Positions 1 to 11,817 of a stretch of 64,000 nt of DNA are shown here, piece by piece (position 1 is the stretch's first letter; every line of letters starts with the position of its first letter). The notes beneath the pieces are model-generated. The model worked only from the letters and a program-made list of their open reading frames with translations. It did no database searches and was not told the DNA's origin. Source of the DNA: Nepenthes gracilis (taxonomy: Eukaryota; Streptophyta; Magnoliopsida; Caryophyllales; Nepenthaceae); the NCBI GenBank assembly GCA_033239525.1, contig BSYO01000028.1, forward strand, positions 11,029,597 through 11,093,596, given 5' to 3'. The position numbers and the translations under genes were made by a program.

Positions 1-885
1 ATCTTTATGATGTTTTGATATGTAGATTTATGTTAAGTTTGGTTATGGGCATGCGTTGTACTTAGGGTAATTGGTGTCAAAATATTTTTTTGTAGAATAT
101 TCATAATTATGTTGAAATATAAAATATGGGATTTTAATTATCTCATGATGCTTATTATATTTAAATATTTTTGACACTAACGATTTGGTGCAGCGCCACC
201 AGTGCAGTATTTGAGGCTTACGTTTAATTATGTAGCAAGGACATGACAAGAATAGCTCATTGCTTGTTGGGTATGAATCCTTTAGGAAGTCTAAGCTGCC
301 AAAACTTTCCTACGTTATCTCAAATTCCATGTCATTGGAGAGGTCCACAGTGACAACAACTTTCTAATTTTTTATTGTCTTCGTTTTATTATTTAGGAAT
401 TTTAAAGTTATTTCCTACTTAGTTTGAGACTGGTAATTTGTTGAGTTTGGGCTGTCCTTGAATTTTGCTATTTAGCTTACCAACAAATCTGGGATTTATA
501 ATTCAATTTAGTGTTAAATCAATGAATTTTGGTACATAGAATTTCAGTATCTTGTAAGAATTGTTGTGTTCTTGAACTGGGGTACTTGGTTTGGTACCTC
601 ATCACAAAATCAAAATTCTCCGAACCACTTTTAGGGTGCCACTAACCCTAACCACATACAACTCAACTTCATGTTTGTTTTGTTTTGAGCACAGTACAAC
701 TCATGTTACAGAAAGATATTCGCAATACAGAGATAAATATCTTTATATTTAACCCCAACCAAGCCTCAAAATGACAAGAACCTGATGCACTGAGGATCCA
801 TTTTTTTCATAGATGTCAATGGAAAAGTTTTTTGCATAAATTTAAAGGTGTCTTAGTAAAGCAAGATGCTTAAATTTTGCCATAC
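1..885. other. Intron of the ZDP-like gene (part)
   Basis: I see no coding block that continues the phosphatase domain after the donor site at 885. The expected next exon was not found here, so this is most likely a long intron reaching beyond the left edge. It is AT-rich with no recognisable element. Confidence 0.5.
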
Positions 886-3416
886 CTTTTAACAGATGTT
901 TTGACAAGACAGCCATCAAAATCAAATGCAGCAATTTTACATGAATCATGAAGGCCATCATCCTGCAAAAGCCAATTTCAAAAAGGTAATGTGGACTATT
1001 ATAAGGTGATATTTATCCAACAATGCCGAAATTCATTTTAAAGAAATTTTTGGCAAATGTAGATATACATGTACATGTTTACATAAAGTATGCAAAAAAA
1101 AAAAAAAAAAAAAAAAAGGGAAAAGATTTAACTAATGCCATAAAAGGAATATGAACCATTTCTTTTACTTTACTTGAAAGAGATCTTACATTGATAGTTA
1201 TTCCTATCTAAGGAAGAGAGATTGGAACGTTTTCTATTTAAAAGAGGCCAAAGTCCTTCGCCCTTGAACTAATAATGGAACATTGATGACTATGCTAGGA
1301 ATAATTGGCAGCCTAAGTCCGAAATTTCTAAGTAGACTTCGAGGAGTCCATTTCTTCTCTACATTTGAGCTTAAAAAGATATACTGACCATAAGAATCTA
1401 ACCATCAAATACTGACAGTCATCTCATAACATTAACGATTTTTAAATATTGGATTTTCATAAATCTCACATAATATAAAAGTTCTTTCATCATAAGAAAC
1501 AACATGATTTCTAACCTTTTGCATTGCACTAACAACGCTACAAAAGTAAGCAACATTTAAGGATGCCACTAGATAAGCACAGGTTTTCATTTGAGCAAAA
1601 TTAAATAACTAACTTCTTGGCCAATAATCTCTGATTGAAGCTTAGATTACACAAGTTGCACAACACTTCCTGAACAAATTTAATGCAGAATCAAAAAGCA
1701 AACAACAGAATAGTGCATCGGTGGGATCAAAATCTCACCTTCTCAAGAAATATGATTGTCTGGAAGGCTTTCCATTTTGGCATCAGTGTAGCATCCTGGA
1801 TCAGGGACCCAGGAGATAAAGATCATCATAACAAATCAATATTTTAAATATATAATTGCGATAAGAAATGACTCTAAAGGGTTTCTTACCAAAAGAATAA
1901 GAGAATAAGAGGAACAAAAAGGAAAATGCTGGTTTTTTTTTTTTTTTTTTTTTGTATATCCCTTATATTAGGCTGAAATATTTTCTGCTACAAACCACTC
2001 TGTCACAATCATCTGAGGAAAATGTTGGAGTTAAAGAGATACTTACCGAGAGGAATGTATACCTTATAGTTGGCCTTTATATCAGAAACCGTAAGTGCAA
2101 TAGTCACCTTTGCATCCTCACTTGTTACAGACAACTAGGAGTGAATCAAAAGCACAAGAACAGGATAAGAACAATAAAATAAATAAGCAAAATATCCTTC
2201 AGAAGCTGGAAATCCACAACTATGATCGTGTAGAAAATATCATCATATAGCTACAAAATATTCTTCCGTAGCAGGAAATCGACTACAACCATATAGAAAC
2301 CAACTATCATGCACTAGAAACTACCAAAAGAACCTCAGAAAAACAGCAACTTTATAGATAAATTAGAGGGAAAGCTCCAAGAGAACAACTGACTACCTTA
2401 GTTCTCTTTGTATTTCTTTCCTGCATTTCCCTCTCTCCATTTTCATTTGTTTGTATAACCTGTTCATTCATCATTTAAAAATATCTTTAGTATGCTATTC
2501 CTTCAGTTTAAATCTTCTTTAACTGATTGATTTTATTACAAACAAAAAAACCCCTTCAGCTTACTTTATATCTCTTGGGACTTGCCCGTAGATCTCCACC
2601 AACTTCAACTTCATCTCCATCAGTTACCTACACAAACACACCTTATTTACACACAACCTAACGAAACTAAACTCATTTTAAGATCAACAGTAAATTCTAA
2701 AAGCAAGTGAAACTAAGACAAGCGAAATAACAGGCGTAAATTCAAGAGAAAAGCAACAAACTCGAGGATTTTTTGAGGGGGGGGGATTTTAAAATTTTTA
2801 TTTGATTAAATATTATTTTCTCGGCAAAAAAAAAAAAAAAACCATAGGAGGGGCTGGCCTTCCCTGCGCGTTGTAACGAGGGTCCCTCGGCCGATAGGGA
2901 CCAATGCATGGACCCAGATTACACCTCACCCAGCTTAGGAGCCCCCATGGAACTGCCACTCTGGGAATTTTTGGAACCATTTAACCGGGAAACTTGAACA
3001 TCTGCATCAGCTAATGCAACCCATACCTTCCCACTAGCCTTGCTACATTGGCCCACCGCTTTCTTCAGAGCCTCCTGGTCATCACTCTGAGTTCAGAAAA
3101 CAATGTATTCATTTGGTTATACACAACAAATTACAATAAAGTTGGAACAACCAGAACATATTAAAAGAAGAACATCTTTTGCAGAGTCAACCTTAAGTGA
3201 ATCGAACCCTTTTGCCAGCTCAACCGAATCGATAGTGTCCTGATTAAACGGGAAACAATCCAAATGGTGCCATTTCGTCATATCAAAGCCTCTTGAGTCT
3301 CTGCTCACTAAACCTAGTCTCAATGCATTTGCAGAGATTGTCTTGGAACACCTTTTGCAGGTCGAACGGTTCGATTTAGCATATTCCGCAACGATTTTCG
3401 ACGTCGAAGGGGGCAT
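886..3416 (-). CDS. ZDP: ZDP-like polynucleotide 3'-phosphatase, 5' part (gene runs off left edge)
   Basis: DNA 3'-phosphatase that removes 3'-phosphate from broken ends in base-excision repair and, in Arabidopsis, in ROS1-dependent DNA demethylation (family knowledge). I read six coding exons with GT-AG borders: 3416-3192, 3086-3027, 2627-2565, 2134-2063, 1795-1739 and 962-886, giving about 184 residues before the edge. Exon 1 encodes a PARP-type zinc finger with C20, C23, H51 and C54 and the stretch MTKWHHLDCFP. The last visible exon encodes FDFDGCLVKT, the DxDG phosphatase motif, with D173 as expected nucleophile and D175 as acid. Only one finger is visible, while the Arabidopsis protein is described with three. 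An in-frame upstream ATG at 3542 would add 42 residues rich in Ser, Leu and Arg. I chose 3416 because family homology begins just after it. The rest of the phosphatase domain, and any PNK-like part, lies left of position 1. Family assignment is firm; exon borders are moderately sure. Confidence 0.88.
1088..1117. repeat. Poly-A tract in ZDP intron
   Basis: A run of about 28 adenines inside an intron of the ZDP-like gene. A poly-T run at 1930-1953 and an A run near 2825-2841 lie in other introns of the same gene. On the minus (transcribed) strand the A runs read as pyrimidine tracts. Their length is likely to vary between individuals or assemblies. Confidence 0.8.
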
Positions 3417-3542
3417 TGCCAGGGTTTGGTAGTGAAAATCAGAAATGGGTTTTGCAATGACAGTAGGGTTTTTGAGCTGCAGATTGAAAGGAAAGAGGGC
3501 AGAACGATAAGAGAGTTTGGTTATACGGTTTGACAGCAGCAT

Positions 3543-5751
3543 AAAGCGATCGTCAATGGATTCGGGGTAGCTTCTCTCTCTGCAAGAGACGGAGAGATTT
3601 ATTTTTTTATATATATATTTTTATTTATTTTTAAACATATTAAAAAATAAAATTTTTTATTTATTTTATAATATTCAAATTTATTTCATTTATTTTTTTC
3701 ATTTTAATTAATTAAACATAAAATTTATAAATAAATTATAAAAGATAGACAAATACTTTTTTTACTATTTAAATAATAATTGGATATTTAAATGGATTGA
3801 TTGATTGTAATAATTTTTAAAAGTTTTCTCAAAATTCATAATAAAATCACACAATAATAACCAATCTTATTATAAAGTATAAAATTTATGACTTCAATGC
3901 ACAAATAAAATCTATAATAAGTGTATAATTTTAACTTTAATATAAATAGTTCAAGTAAAATAGCATAAATTTAAACCTAGTAAAGCAACAACTAAATAAC
4001 AGTAAACTTAAAATAAAATTAAAATAAAATAATAGAAGAAAATATATTAGAAACTCAAATATTTGTATGTAGTTTCATACAACATATACTCTGAATAAAA
4101 ACAATATATATTTTATAAATGTCAGGCAATATAAATTTTTTTAAAAAAAATTGTCAATTTATAATCAAAATAAACGATGATGCGTATCTGGATCCGATTT
4201 CGAATAGATTTAGATTCGCTTGATTGTTTGGATTCGGCTTCATTCACCGAGTTTGAATCCTGCACACCACTACAGAAAACTAGAGGTTAGAATGCTTGCG
4301 GGATGTTCTTCCATCTAAAAATCTTTCCGTACGCTCAAAATCGATATGGCCTTCAAACTTTAAAAAACGAATCGATAAGTAAAAAAGAGAGAGCGGGAAT
4401 AAAATTGGTGGGAGTGTTGGCCTATAGATATAGAAACGTTCTCATGACTCGTTGAGAGTTTGGTTTCTCAACTCAACGTTCTCAAAGAATGAGTGGGAGC
4501 TACGTCTTGAAAGCGTGGAAGTTTAGGAGGACGATTCTCAGGGAGTGGGAAAAGTCTCTGTAATCTGGAGGCATGGAGTGGGATTGACTAAATAAGCGTT
4601 TGAGAGAAAGTATACTCAAGCACTGCGTTGTATTTTGCATCTGTGTTTGTGATTCAGATCGTGTTTTAGAATCTGTCTCTCCAGAGTGGAGACTCTGGGG
4701 CTATATAGGTAGTGGGGAGTGCGATCTTCCTTAGTTAGGAAGGCATCCCTTGCTTAGTGTTGAGCGGCCTTCTTTGAGTAGAAAAGCTTGACTGGCGTGA
4801 TTTAATGGGATCGTTTTCTTTCTGAGCAGGTAACGAATCTCCAAATTATCCGCATTCCTTTTATATTTTTGTTACCATTAGACTCCATCGTTGGCAATGA
4901 GAGAGAATCTGGCGCCTTCCTCATGGGGAGGGCGCTGAATCCGTTAATGCTATCTTTAGAGGAGATTGACTTCAAGGAAAATGCGTGAAATTAGGAAAAT
5001 GACGGATTCTTGTGCGGTGTGCGAGAATCGCCACAATCGAAACTAGCGCAGTATTAGGTTTTATATTTTTCCGCTACCGCTTCTTATAAGATTTCGGTCA
5101 GCGAAATGTTGTTATCTCTTGAGGAGCAGCGTTAGGCCGTCTGGTTGGCACATCGGGCGGTCAACACTAGCATTGACCGTTTAACACGCGTCTGAGCTTT
5201 TTTGAACTTTAAGTTATTTTTTTTATTGGGCCTACCAGTTATGGGCCTACCCATCAAACCAAAAAAATTATCATATTTTTTATTTAAATTTTTCAATTTG
5301 GTTTAGATTTGCTGTCATGGGCAGTAACAAGAAATGGGTAATTCAGTGATTGAGGATTTATCTCATCAAAATGAATTGATTAAATAAATAACTTTTTTAA
5401 TAAAATATAATTAAATTATATAATATTATAATATTTTATCATTATAATAAATTAATAATAGCCCCATAATATGAGACAAACATGAGCACAAAGAATAATG
5501 TTGGGTTGGCAACAGCCAAAAAGAAAAGAAAAAATAAGACAAAACAAAGCATAACATTTCAAGGATAACATTTCAAGCATAAATTAGATCAATTTTCCTC
5601 CAAACCTCATTTCTTTCAATTTTTCCTGTATAAAGCCTTCCTATAGTGCTTGCTGATGAAACAAAATCAACTATCTATCCAAATGATAAAAATGTAAAAG
5701 TTGTGTTTAGGATCCCACAACACATGAAAAAGGAGAAAAGATATGTCTTGT
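3543..5751. other. Intergenic DNA, AT-rich then retroelement-like
   Basis: Positions 3600-4180 are very AT-rich with no ORF. Positions 4200-5200 are more GC-balanced, with a CTATATAG box near 4700 that could be a TATA box on either strand, and text that looks like a decayed LTR or leader. I could not find terminal repeats or a coding domain, so the origin of this block is a guess. 5200-5750 is AT-rich again. Confidence 0.4.
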
Positions 5752-6062
5752 GATAAGCATCTCCATAATTGTAGACATTTTCATAAGTAGACCCAAAAAG
5801 GATAAAACCATGCAGGGTGTAAGCCCACACTACAACCCATACATAATAGTATCAAAGTCAATCAAAATCGACAGTGTACAGACATCAATCGGACCAATCT
5901 TGAGCCATGCCACCCATGACGAGAGCGTTGTTCCTTATGCGAGGTGGAACATGGGAGTCAGTATCTAAGATCTCATATCATTGATTAGATATCTCCATGA
6001 TAATGGATATTTTTCTTAAGCAAACCCAAAAAAAGTAAAACCACACGAGTATAAGCCCACAA
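5752..6062. repeat. Imperfect direct repeat of about 80 bp
   Basis: The block at 5752-5831 is repeated with substitutions at 5983-6062. Both copies run from an 'atctccat' core through 'acccaaaaa' and 'taaaacca' to 'aagcccaca'. The spacer holds no recognisable gene. It resembles fragments of old LTRs seen in plant intergenic DNA, but no full LTR pair is visible. The rest of the interval, 6063-6810, is AT-rich with nothing recognised. Confidence 0.55.
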
Positions 6063-6813
6063 TGACGGCTTAAAAGCAGACAATTGAGTCGCTAAAAAAA
6101 GCCAAAAATAATGCTGCAAATGCCAATAAATGCAATAAATATAGCAGTATAGAACTGCAATGGATCATAAAAGGAGAGCAGTTTCATAAGAGCAAGGATC
6201 TTTTCTGGTTTAAAAAAAAAAAACTTTCCCGGAGGTCACAAGTTTCACAATAGTTAGCGTTCAATGCACAACATTCAACACCGATTTACTATAAGATCTC
6301 TATACCAAAAGCATATGATACAACTGTTAGAAGCACTCCACGGCACATATTTAATAAGTTATTATGGTAATTAAATATTATGATTTCGTATAATTTATTA
6401 TATTTTATTAAAAACTTATTTCTTTAATCAACTTAATTTTAATTGAAAGAATGATATTTGTAATTAAAGGATCGATCATATGCTTATTCTATGAATGATA
6501 GAATTAATATTCATTTGTTGAGAATTATGAGTGACGGTTTTTAAGATAAAATGGGATGGATTTTAGATTTAAAAAGGAGGTTGTTTTGTCAACCTTCAAC
6601 TCTCTGAATTTGAGAAACACTCTGAAAAAAGAGTATAATTTCGCACACAAATTCTATGGGCAATGAGAAAAATCAATTCCAAGCTATTCAAGAAAAAAAA
6701 CTTTAATCATGAATTCATGTATACTATAAATGATAAATTTTGTATTATAAAACGTTATAATTCTGATAATTTGAAATAGGTTTAAATCCAATAAAGTTCT
6801 TACAATAACCTGA

Positions 6814-8616
6814 TCATGTGCTTCGCTTATCCTGTCCAATTTCACCATCTAAAATTGCATGTCTTGTTAGAACTATCTCCTTCACAAGATTTTTATATGT
6901 AAATGGTCTAACTGCTGCTCGAAGGAATAGCTCAGGAGGGATTTTAGTCTTCTTAATCCTCTTCCTCCAAGGACCATAGCCAGCATACTTCCATTCCTCT
7001 GGAGTCACTTTTGCTCTTTTTCCTCTCAAAGCTGTTTCATCCCCATCATCTATACTCCCTGCATTCTCTACTTTTGCAGATGCACCCAACTGCTGCTGAT
7101 AAAATTTTGTCATTCTTTCAGCACTTGTTCTCACAAGATTTTCCATTGCCTCGTTGCTTCTTATTGCTTTATTAAACTCCTCTTTCCAATACTTCTCATC
7201 TTCCTCTGGACCCAAATCGTCATCTTGAATTCCCAATTTATCATCTCCAATCTCATTTTCATCTATCACTATATCATCATCCAGATCATCATCACCATCG
7301 CTATCATTATTATCATCATCCTCGATCCATTCTGTGAAGTCTTTCTCACCGGAAGGCCCGTCACGGACACCGAGACCATCTTCATCATCAGGGGCATCAC
7401 AACCCAACTCCATCTCCTCCAACTTAGCCTTCCACTCCTTTGTGTAGGGATGCAAAAGCTGCACCGGATGATTTGTTAGCAAGAACTTCAAACACTTCGA
7501 TTTCTTCTCATCACTTAACTTCTCGTAACCCTTCACCACATCATCCACAAAAGCCTTAGGACTCACCCTTACGATCTTGCACAACCCACCAAAATACGTA
7601 CACAACTCGACCCTTCCCTCATCGTCTTCCAACTCGAACAAGTAATCGCCTTCTGTCTCTGGATCCAATAATGGTATCATTGCACTGAAAAACTCGTCCT
7701 GAGGCTCAAATCGACATTGATAAACCGGTCGCTTGACATAGATTATATCAGGCCTCATCCAAGCTGCACACTGAGTAATCAATTTCCTCGTCCTGTTCCC
7801 TAATCTACCCATCAAATTCCATTTGTCTAACCTCTGTTTCCCAGCTTCGAGCACCACTTCACAAGCCAGCGTCCATTGCTGCCATGGCAACTCATTCACC
7901 CTCCATCTAGGATGACGAACAAACACCCAAAAGCACCGAAGACCTGGAGCCTTATCCAGCGAATTCAACCTTTTCCCAAAATCCACAGCCATTTCATGCT
8001 GCTCAATCTTTTCCCATTCCTCATGGTCTCTCACCTCACCAATCATAGTCACACACTCGTCAGAAATTCGCCCACGAACCGGCTCCCCAACAACCACCCC
8101 ACGCCACGAGTACGGCCCGAATTCGCCGTATTTATACCAGTCATAGGGGTGTTTGAGATTTGGGTCATCTTTCGACATAAACCTAACCATTCTATCATAC
8201 CCTAAACCTATCATTTGAAGCTCTTCCTCGGAGAAATTATCAGCGAAGCTTTTGTGGGGGTTTTTGAGCCGGTAGAAAAGGCTTTCCGCGAGCTTTCTTG
8301 ATTTTCTTCGGGCATTTCGTTTTGCCTGGCGGCGGAGCTCAGCGCTGCCCTCAATACGTCCGGGGGAAGGTCCGCCCGCGGTCTTTTTGCTGCGGCCGGC
8401 TGAAGGAGGGGGAAGACGGCGCGTGGAGCTGGGTTTTTGAAGAGGAAATGAGGATTTCGCGTTTTGGGAATTGAAGACAACACAATGACGGATGAACACT
8501 CTTGGTGGGCGAACGGAGAAAATGTGAAGGTTGAAGGGTTTTGTGAGGCAAAGCCATTCGGGGTTAGAGAGGGAAGGGTTTAGGGTTTTGGAAAATGAGA
8601 GGTTTTGCGCTTGCAT
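6814..8616 (-). CDS. Intronless conserved plant protein, probable organelle targeting, acidic C-terminal third
   Basis: A single open exon encodes 600 residues. The start is the ATG at 8616; the frame is open a few codons further upstream but only through a TTG. I do not recognise a named family. Residues 1-75 are rich in Ser, Arg and Pro and poor in acidic residues, as in a chloroplast or mitochondrial transit peptide. A basic stretch (RRQAKRNARRKSRK, about 95-108) follows, then a Trp- and Arg-rich globular region to about residue 400. Next comes a long Asp/Glu tract at about 405-470. The C-terminal tail carries WKYAGYGPWRKR, which echoes YKYGEFGPYSWR near residue 161. The combination of a basic region, a Trp-rich core and an acidic tract could suit a plastid nucleoid or ribosome-related factor, but that is inference only. 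Codon use and length argue for a real gene. It is transcribed away from the transposon block. Confidence 0.85.
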   Translation of the reverse strand: MQAQNLSFSKTLNPSLSNPEWLCLTKPFNLHIFSVRPPRVFIRHCVVFNSQNAKSSFPLQKPSSTRRLPPPSAGRSKKTAGGPSPGRIEGSAELRRQAKRNARRKSRKLAESLFYRLKNPHKSFADNFSEEELQMIGLGYDRMVRFMSKDDPNLKHPYDWYKYGEFGPYSWRGVVVGEPVRGRISDECVTMIGEVRDHEEWEKIEQHEMAVDFGKRLNSLDKAPGLRCFWVFVRHPRWRVNELPWQQWTLACEVVLEAGKQRLDKWNLMGRLGNRTRKLITQCAAWMRPDIIYVKRPVYQCRFEPQDEFFSAMIPLLDPETEGDYLFELEDDEGRVELCTYFGGLCKIVRVSPKAFVDDVVKGYEKLSDEKKSKCLKFLLTNHPVQLLHPYTKEWKAKLEEMELGCDAPDDEDGLGVRDGPSGEKDFTEWIEDDDNNDSDGDDDLDDDIVIDENEIGDDKLGIQDDDLGPEEDEKYWKEEFNKAIRSNEAMENLVRTSAERMTKFYQQQLGASAKVENAGSIDDGDETALRGKRAKVTPEEWKYAGYGPWRKRIKKTKIPPELFLRAAVRPFTYKNLVKEIVLTRHAILDGEIGQDKRST

Positions 8617-8870
8617 CTGCTTCAATGGGAAGATGGTGCTGGTCGACGAAGCTGGTCAGACAGGGTAAGGGAGGGCGTGTGTTCACAGAGCCTCAGGAGT
8701 AGGACGAGGGAAGGACGAAGACGCTTCAGCTCTCTGTACGGAAACTGAGGGTTGGGGGTGGCAGCGTCTGGCGGGGTCCCCGCTTCTCGAGGGTTTCGCC
8801 CTCCAAATAATTTTTTTAATTTATAAAATAATGTTTTTTTTCTAAAAAACGAATGAAATTCCACTTCGCA
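8617..8870 (-). promoter_or_regulatory. Probable 5' UTR and promoter-proximal region of the 600-aa gene
   Basis: This stretch is markedly more GC-rich than the AT-rich DNA beyond 8805. That is typical of a plant transcription start region directly upstream of the ATG at 8616. No specific TATA box could be assigned with confidence. Confidence 0.35.
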
Positions 8871-8879
8871 AATTAGGAT

Positions 8880-10675
8880 GTCCTATCTCGGCACAATATG
8901 AGATTAGATGAGGTTTTCTTCTTCGTATTTTAATTATTTATTTTAAAATAAATAATTATAATTTAATAATTAATTTTAATTAATTTTTATATTTTAAAAA
9001 ATAATTAAATTATAAATATTTATTTAAATATTAATAATTAAAATTTAAAAAATAGATTCTATCTATTAAAAAGGTAAAGTCTTTCCAATTATGAAAAATT
9101 GACAGTACATCCAAATATTTTTTTTTAATTTTAATAATTTATTTTTTAATAAATAATTATAATTTTGAATAAATTATAATTGATTGAAGGAAAGGGATTG
9201 GTTTTCTTCATTTTTGTGAGTTTGGATTCGAAAAAACTTGGCTTGAAAAAGTCAAAATCCCCTTGTCAAGGAAACGATTTCTATCATTGGTTGGCATTCT
9301 CTCATTTTATGTAAACTCTGTTGGCCCGCAGAGCGAGGCAGTAGTGGGCATGTGTCAGAGAGGCTGTTGAGAGCGGGTAATAGTTGATCGAGTAATAGGT
9401 GACAAGCAAAGTAGGAGACACACCCATAAATCATGAGATAAGCAACATTTTTAAAAGAATAATTGGAAGCAAAAAAGGATTACAAAATTCAGTAATTCTG
9501 AATAATAGTGAAGATAGTCTATAAGTGGCAAAGCAAGTAAAGACTAAAATAACTAGTGAGTACAATCGGCATTTGTAGTTTTGAAAATTTTTGTGGTAAC
9601 AACAAATACTTGACTAATAAATTAAATGTATTTATTAATTTATCATTTTTGTATATTATTTTTTAATAATAGGTGATTTTATTGTTTTGTGGTCTGCAAT
9701 GTGAGATAGGCAAAAAATACAACATGGTTTAAACGAAATTTCTTATCATGTTGGAGTAGAATAGTCCTGAGACATGCCATACTTAGGCACGACCTATGAG
9801 ATAATTGTGCATGGCAGACACAAGGCATCCCTTGAGTTCATGTAGCCATCGCAGTCTATTCACCACTGTTACCTCTATGGAAACTACAGTGATGGTTCGA
9901 CAATGGTGGTGGCATGAGCGATCGAGGCGGAGAATAGCAGAAAATACATGAAACATGCAGAGATAGAAACCCTTAGCAAGTAATTGTGGGTTTGCATTTT
10001 CTACAACCATTAATAGTGGTTTGGGTAGCAGTAATGGTTGTTCCCGTCGTCATTTGAAAGGTAATAATCCGTGTTCAGAGAAGAGGGCTGTACAAGACTG
10101 CAGAAAGCAAAATCTATAAAAGAAACAGTGGACTGTATCACAAATAATGATAATAAAGATAGTCACCAACCACCTGTTATCTTCATATTAGCAATTTGGG
10201 TAGTGAATAGAAGGGAAAGGGAGATAAATGATATCATAAACAAAAAGCAAAATCGAATAGAATGCAAAGACTGGCAGATGCAAGATACTGAATAAATTAG
10301 GCTTTGGCTAATTTGTGTTTTCCTACTCTTCTTCTTTGATCAGGGGCTCTGTAAAGATGGTCAGTTTTATTCAGCTCCAACATCTCAATTGGTGATTAAT
10401 GATTAATAAATTTTAATACTTCTTAAATTCTGTGGCACTTTTCTCTGTGTTTAATTATTTCGCCTAGCTTGTGTTGACATATTCTTCTTCTCTTACCAGG
10501 GGCCCTATTGTGGTGGCCCGGTTCATCTGGCTTATGTTTTTTGATTTCTTTGGCTATTAAGATGTTTTGATTCTTTAAATGGTCACATATTTGTACATTA
10601 AAACCCGTGTTAATTTTAATTTTTATTTTTCTATTTTTATAATTTATATTAAAATCATGCAGTTTATAGCACAAT
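8880..10675. other. AT-rich intergenic spacer
   Basis: 8930-9180 is extremely AT-rich with many short ATTAA/TTAAT palindromes. 9250-10670 has no ORF with recognisable content and no clear repeats. It separates the minus-strand gene from the nested retrotransposon block, whose left target duplication begins at 10676. Confidence 0.6.
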
Positions 10676-10680
10676 TCTTT

Positions 10681-11077
10681 TATTGAGTTTAATCACTCTC
10701 TTATGGGCAACTCAATAAATAGGTTTTGTCATCAGAGGATTCACACAAAGGTTTGTGACTATTGATCGGTCGGGCAAGAAAGAGGCCGGTCAACAGAGGT
10801 TGACCGGCTGAAAGAAAGTGACCGGTCAACAAATTGTTGACCGGCTGAGAAAGATTGTAGTAAGGCAAAATGGCCGGTCAATAAAAGGTTAACCAGCTGA
10901 AAAAAAAAATCTAATTAACATACTGTTGACCGGCTGAAAAATGTCAGGTTGGGACAAAATTGCCTTATTGCGGTAAAGTGCCAGGTTGGAACAATTTCGC
11001 CCGGTTGTGCAAAAATGCCTGGTTGCACAAAAATGGCCAGTTGGGGGGAAATGACCAGTTGAAACCAAGGTGACCAT
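10681..11077 (+). repeat. 5' LTR of the outer Copia element, left part
   Basis: This is homologous to 21567-21990. It contains repeated GTTGACCGGCTGA and GACCGGTCAAC words in both orientations, then a run of 18-20 bp imperfect units around 'CCAGTTG'. The sequence continues, after the inserted element, at 16475. Confidence 0.9.
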
Positions 11078-11764
11078 TGTTGGGGTCACTCCCGAGTAGC
11101 TTATGTCCGCGGACTCCATTGGAGAATGGACGAGGACTTTGTTTGAGGCGTCATGACCGAGAGGACTTGGACGAAGGACTCCATCCACGCGTGCGTTGAC
11201 TTATTCTCTCATTAATGATCTACGGCAGCAATAAATGCGGACAGGCTACTGTTGCAGCCTGATTGGAAGTTGGTGGCGGCCACAACTTCCAAGACGTTGC
11301 AGGCCTGCCAGGCGTGCGCCTGGCAGGCAACATGCCCTGCCACCCTGGCGCTAGGGTGGCTGGGTAGCCTCCTAGGCTGGTGAATATATATATATTTATT
11401 TACATGTATATATATATGTGTAGAGATCATTTAATGTGTGTGTGAGAGGTTGGTGAGTTGTGGTGTGTGCCTTTGTGAGCAACCACTTTGTGAAATTTGT
11501 GAGAGAAACACTTAGTGAGAGAAAGTTGTACACTTGAGATTGTTTTTCCTTTAGTTTGAGCTTGTGTAGCTAACACTTGTAAACAATCCTTTTTAGTGTA
11601 TTCTTTCGTGGTTTTTCCCTTACTTACAGAAGGGTTTTCCACGTTAAACTCGTGTGTTCCCTCTCATATTTCTCTCTACCTCTCTCGCCCGTCCGAGAGC
11701 CTTTGCTCTCTGTTTCTGTCCGAGCGTTGTGTCCGCTCGGCCTTCCGCGTGTTTTGCTCCAACA
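11078..11764 (+). repeat. 5' LTR of inner Copia element
   Basis: 687 bp with TG...CA ends. It contains two clean hairpins: 11303-11313 with 11318-11328 (11-bp arms, 4-nt loop) and 11339-11346 with 11353-11360 (8-bp arms). A TATATATA-rich segment near 11385-11420 is a plausible TATA region. Confidence 0.95.
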
Positions 11765-11766
11765 AG

Positions 11767-11780
11767 TGGTATCAGAGCCA
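11767..11780 (+). other. Primer binding site of inner Copia element
   Basis: TGGTATCAGAGCCA starts two bases after the 5' LTR end. It matches the complement of the 3' end of plant initiator tRNA-Met, the usual primer of plant Copia elements. Confidence 0.9.
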
Positions 11781-11817
11781 AGGTTGTTTACACGGTGATC
11801 TTTGCTTGTTATCGAAA

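Noticed and set aside
1952..2182. 76-codon plus-strand frame in the ZDP region
   Set aside because: It is antisense to an identified ZDP exon (2134-2063) and its intron.
7225..7479. Plus-strand open frames of 84 and 109 codons antisense to the 600-aa gene
   Set aside because: They are shadows of the acidic (GAT/GAA-rich) coding strand. The Ile-rich product of the first is simply the complement of the Asp/Glu tract.
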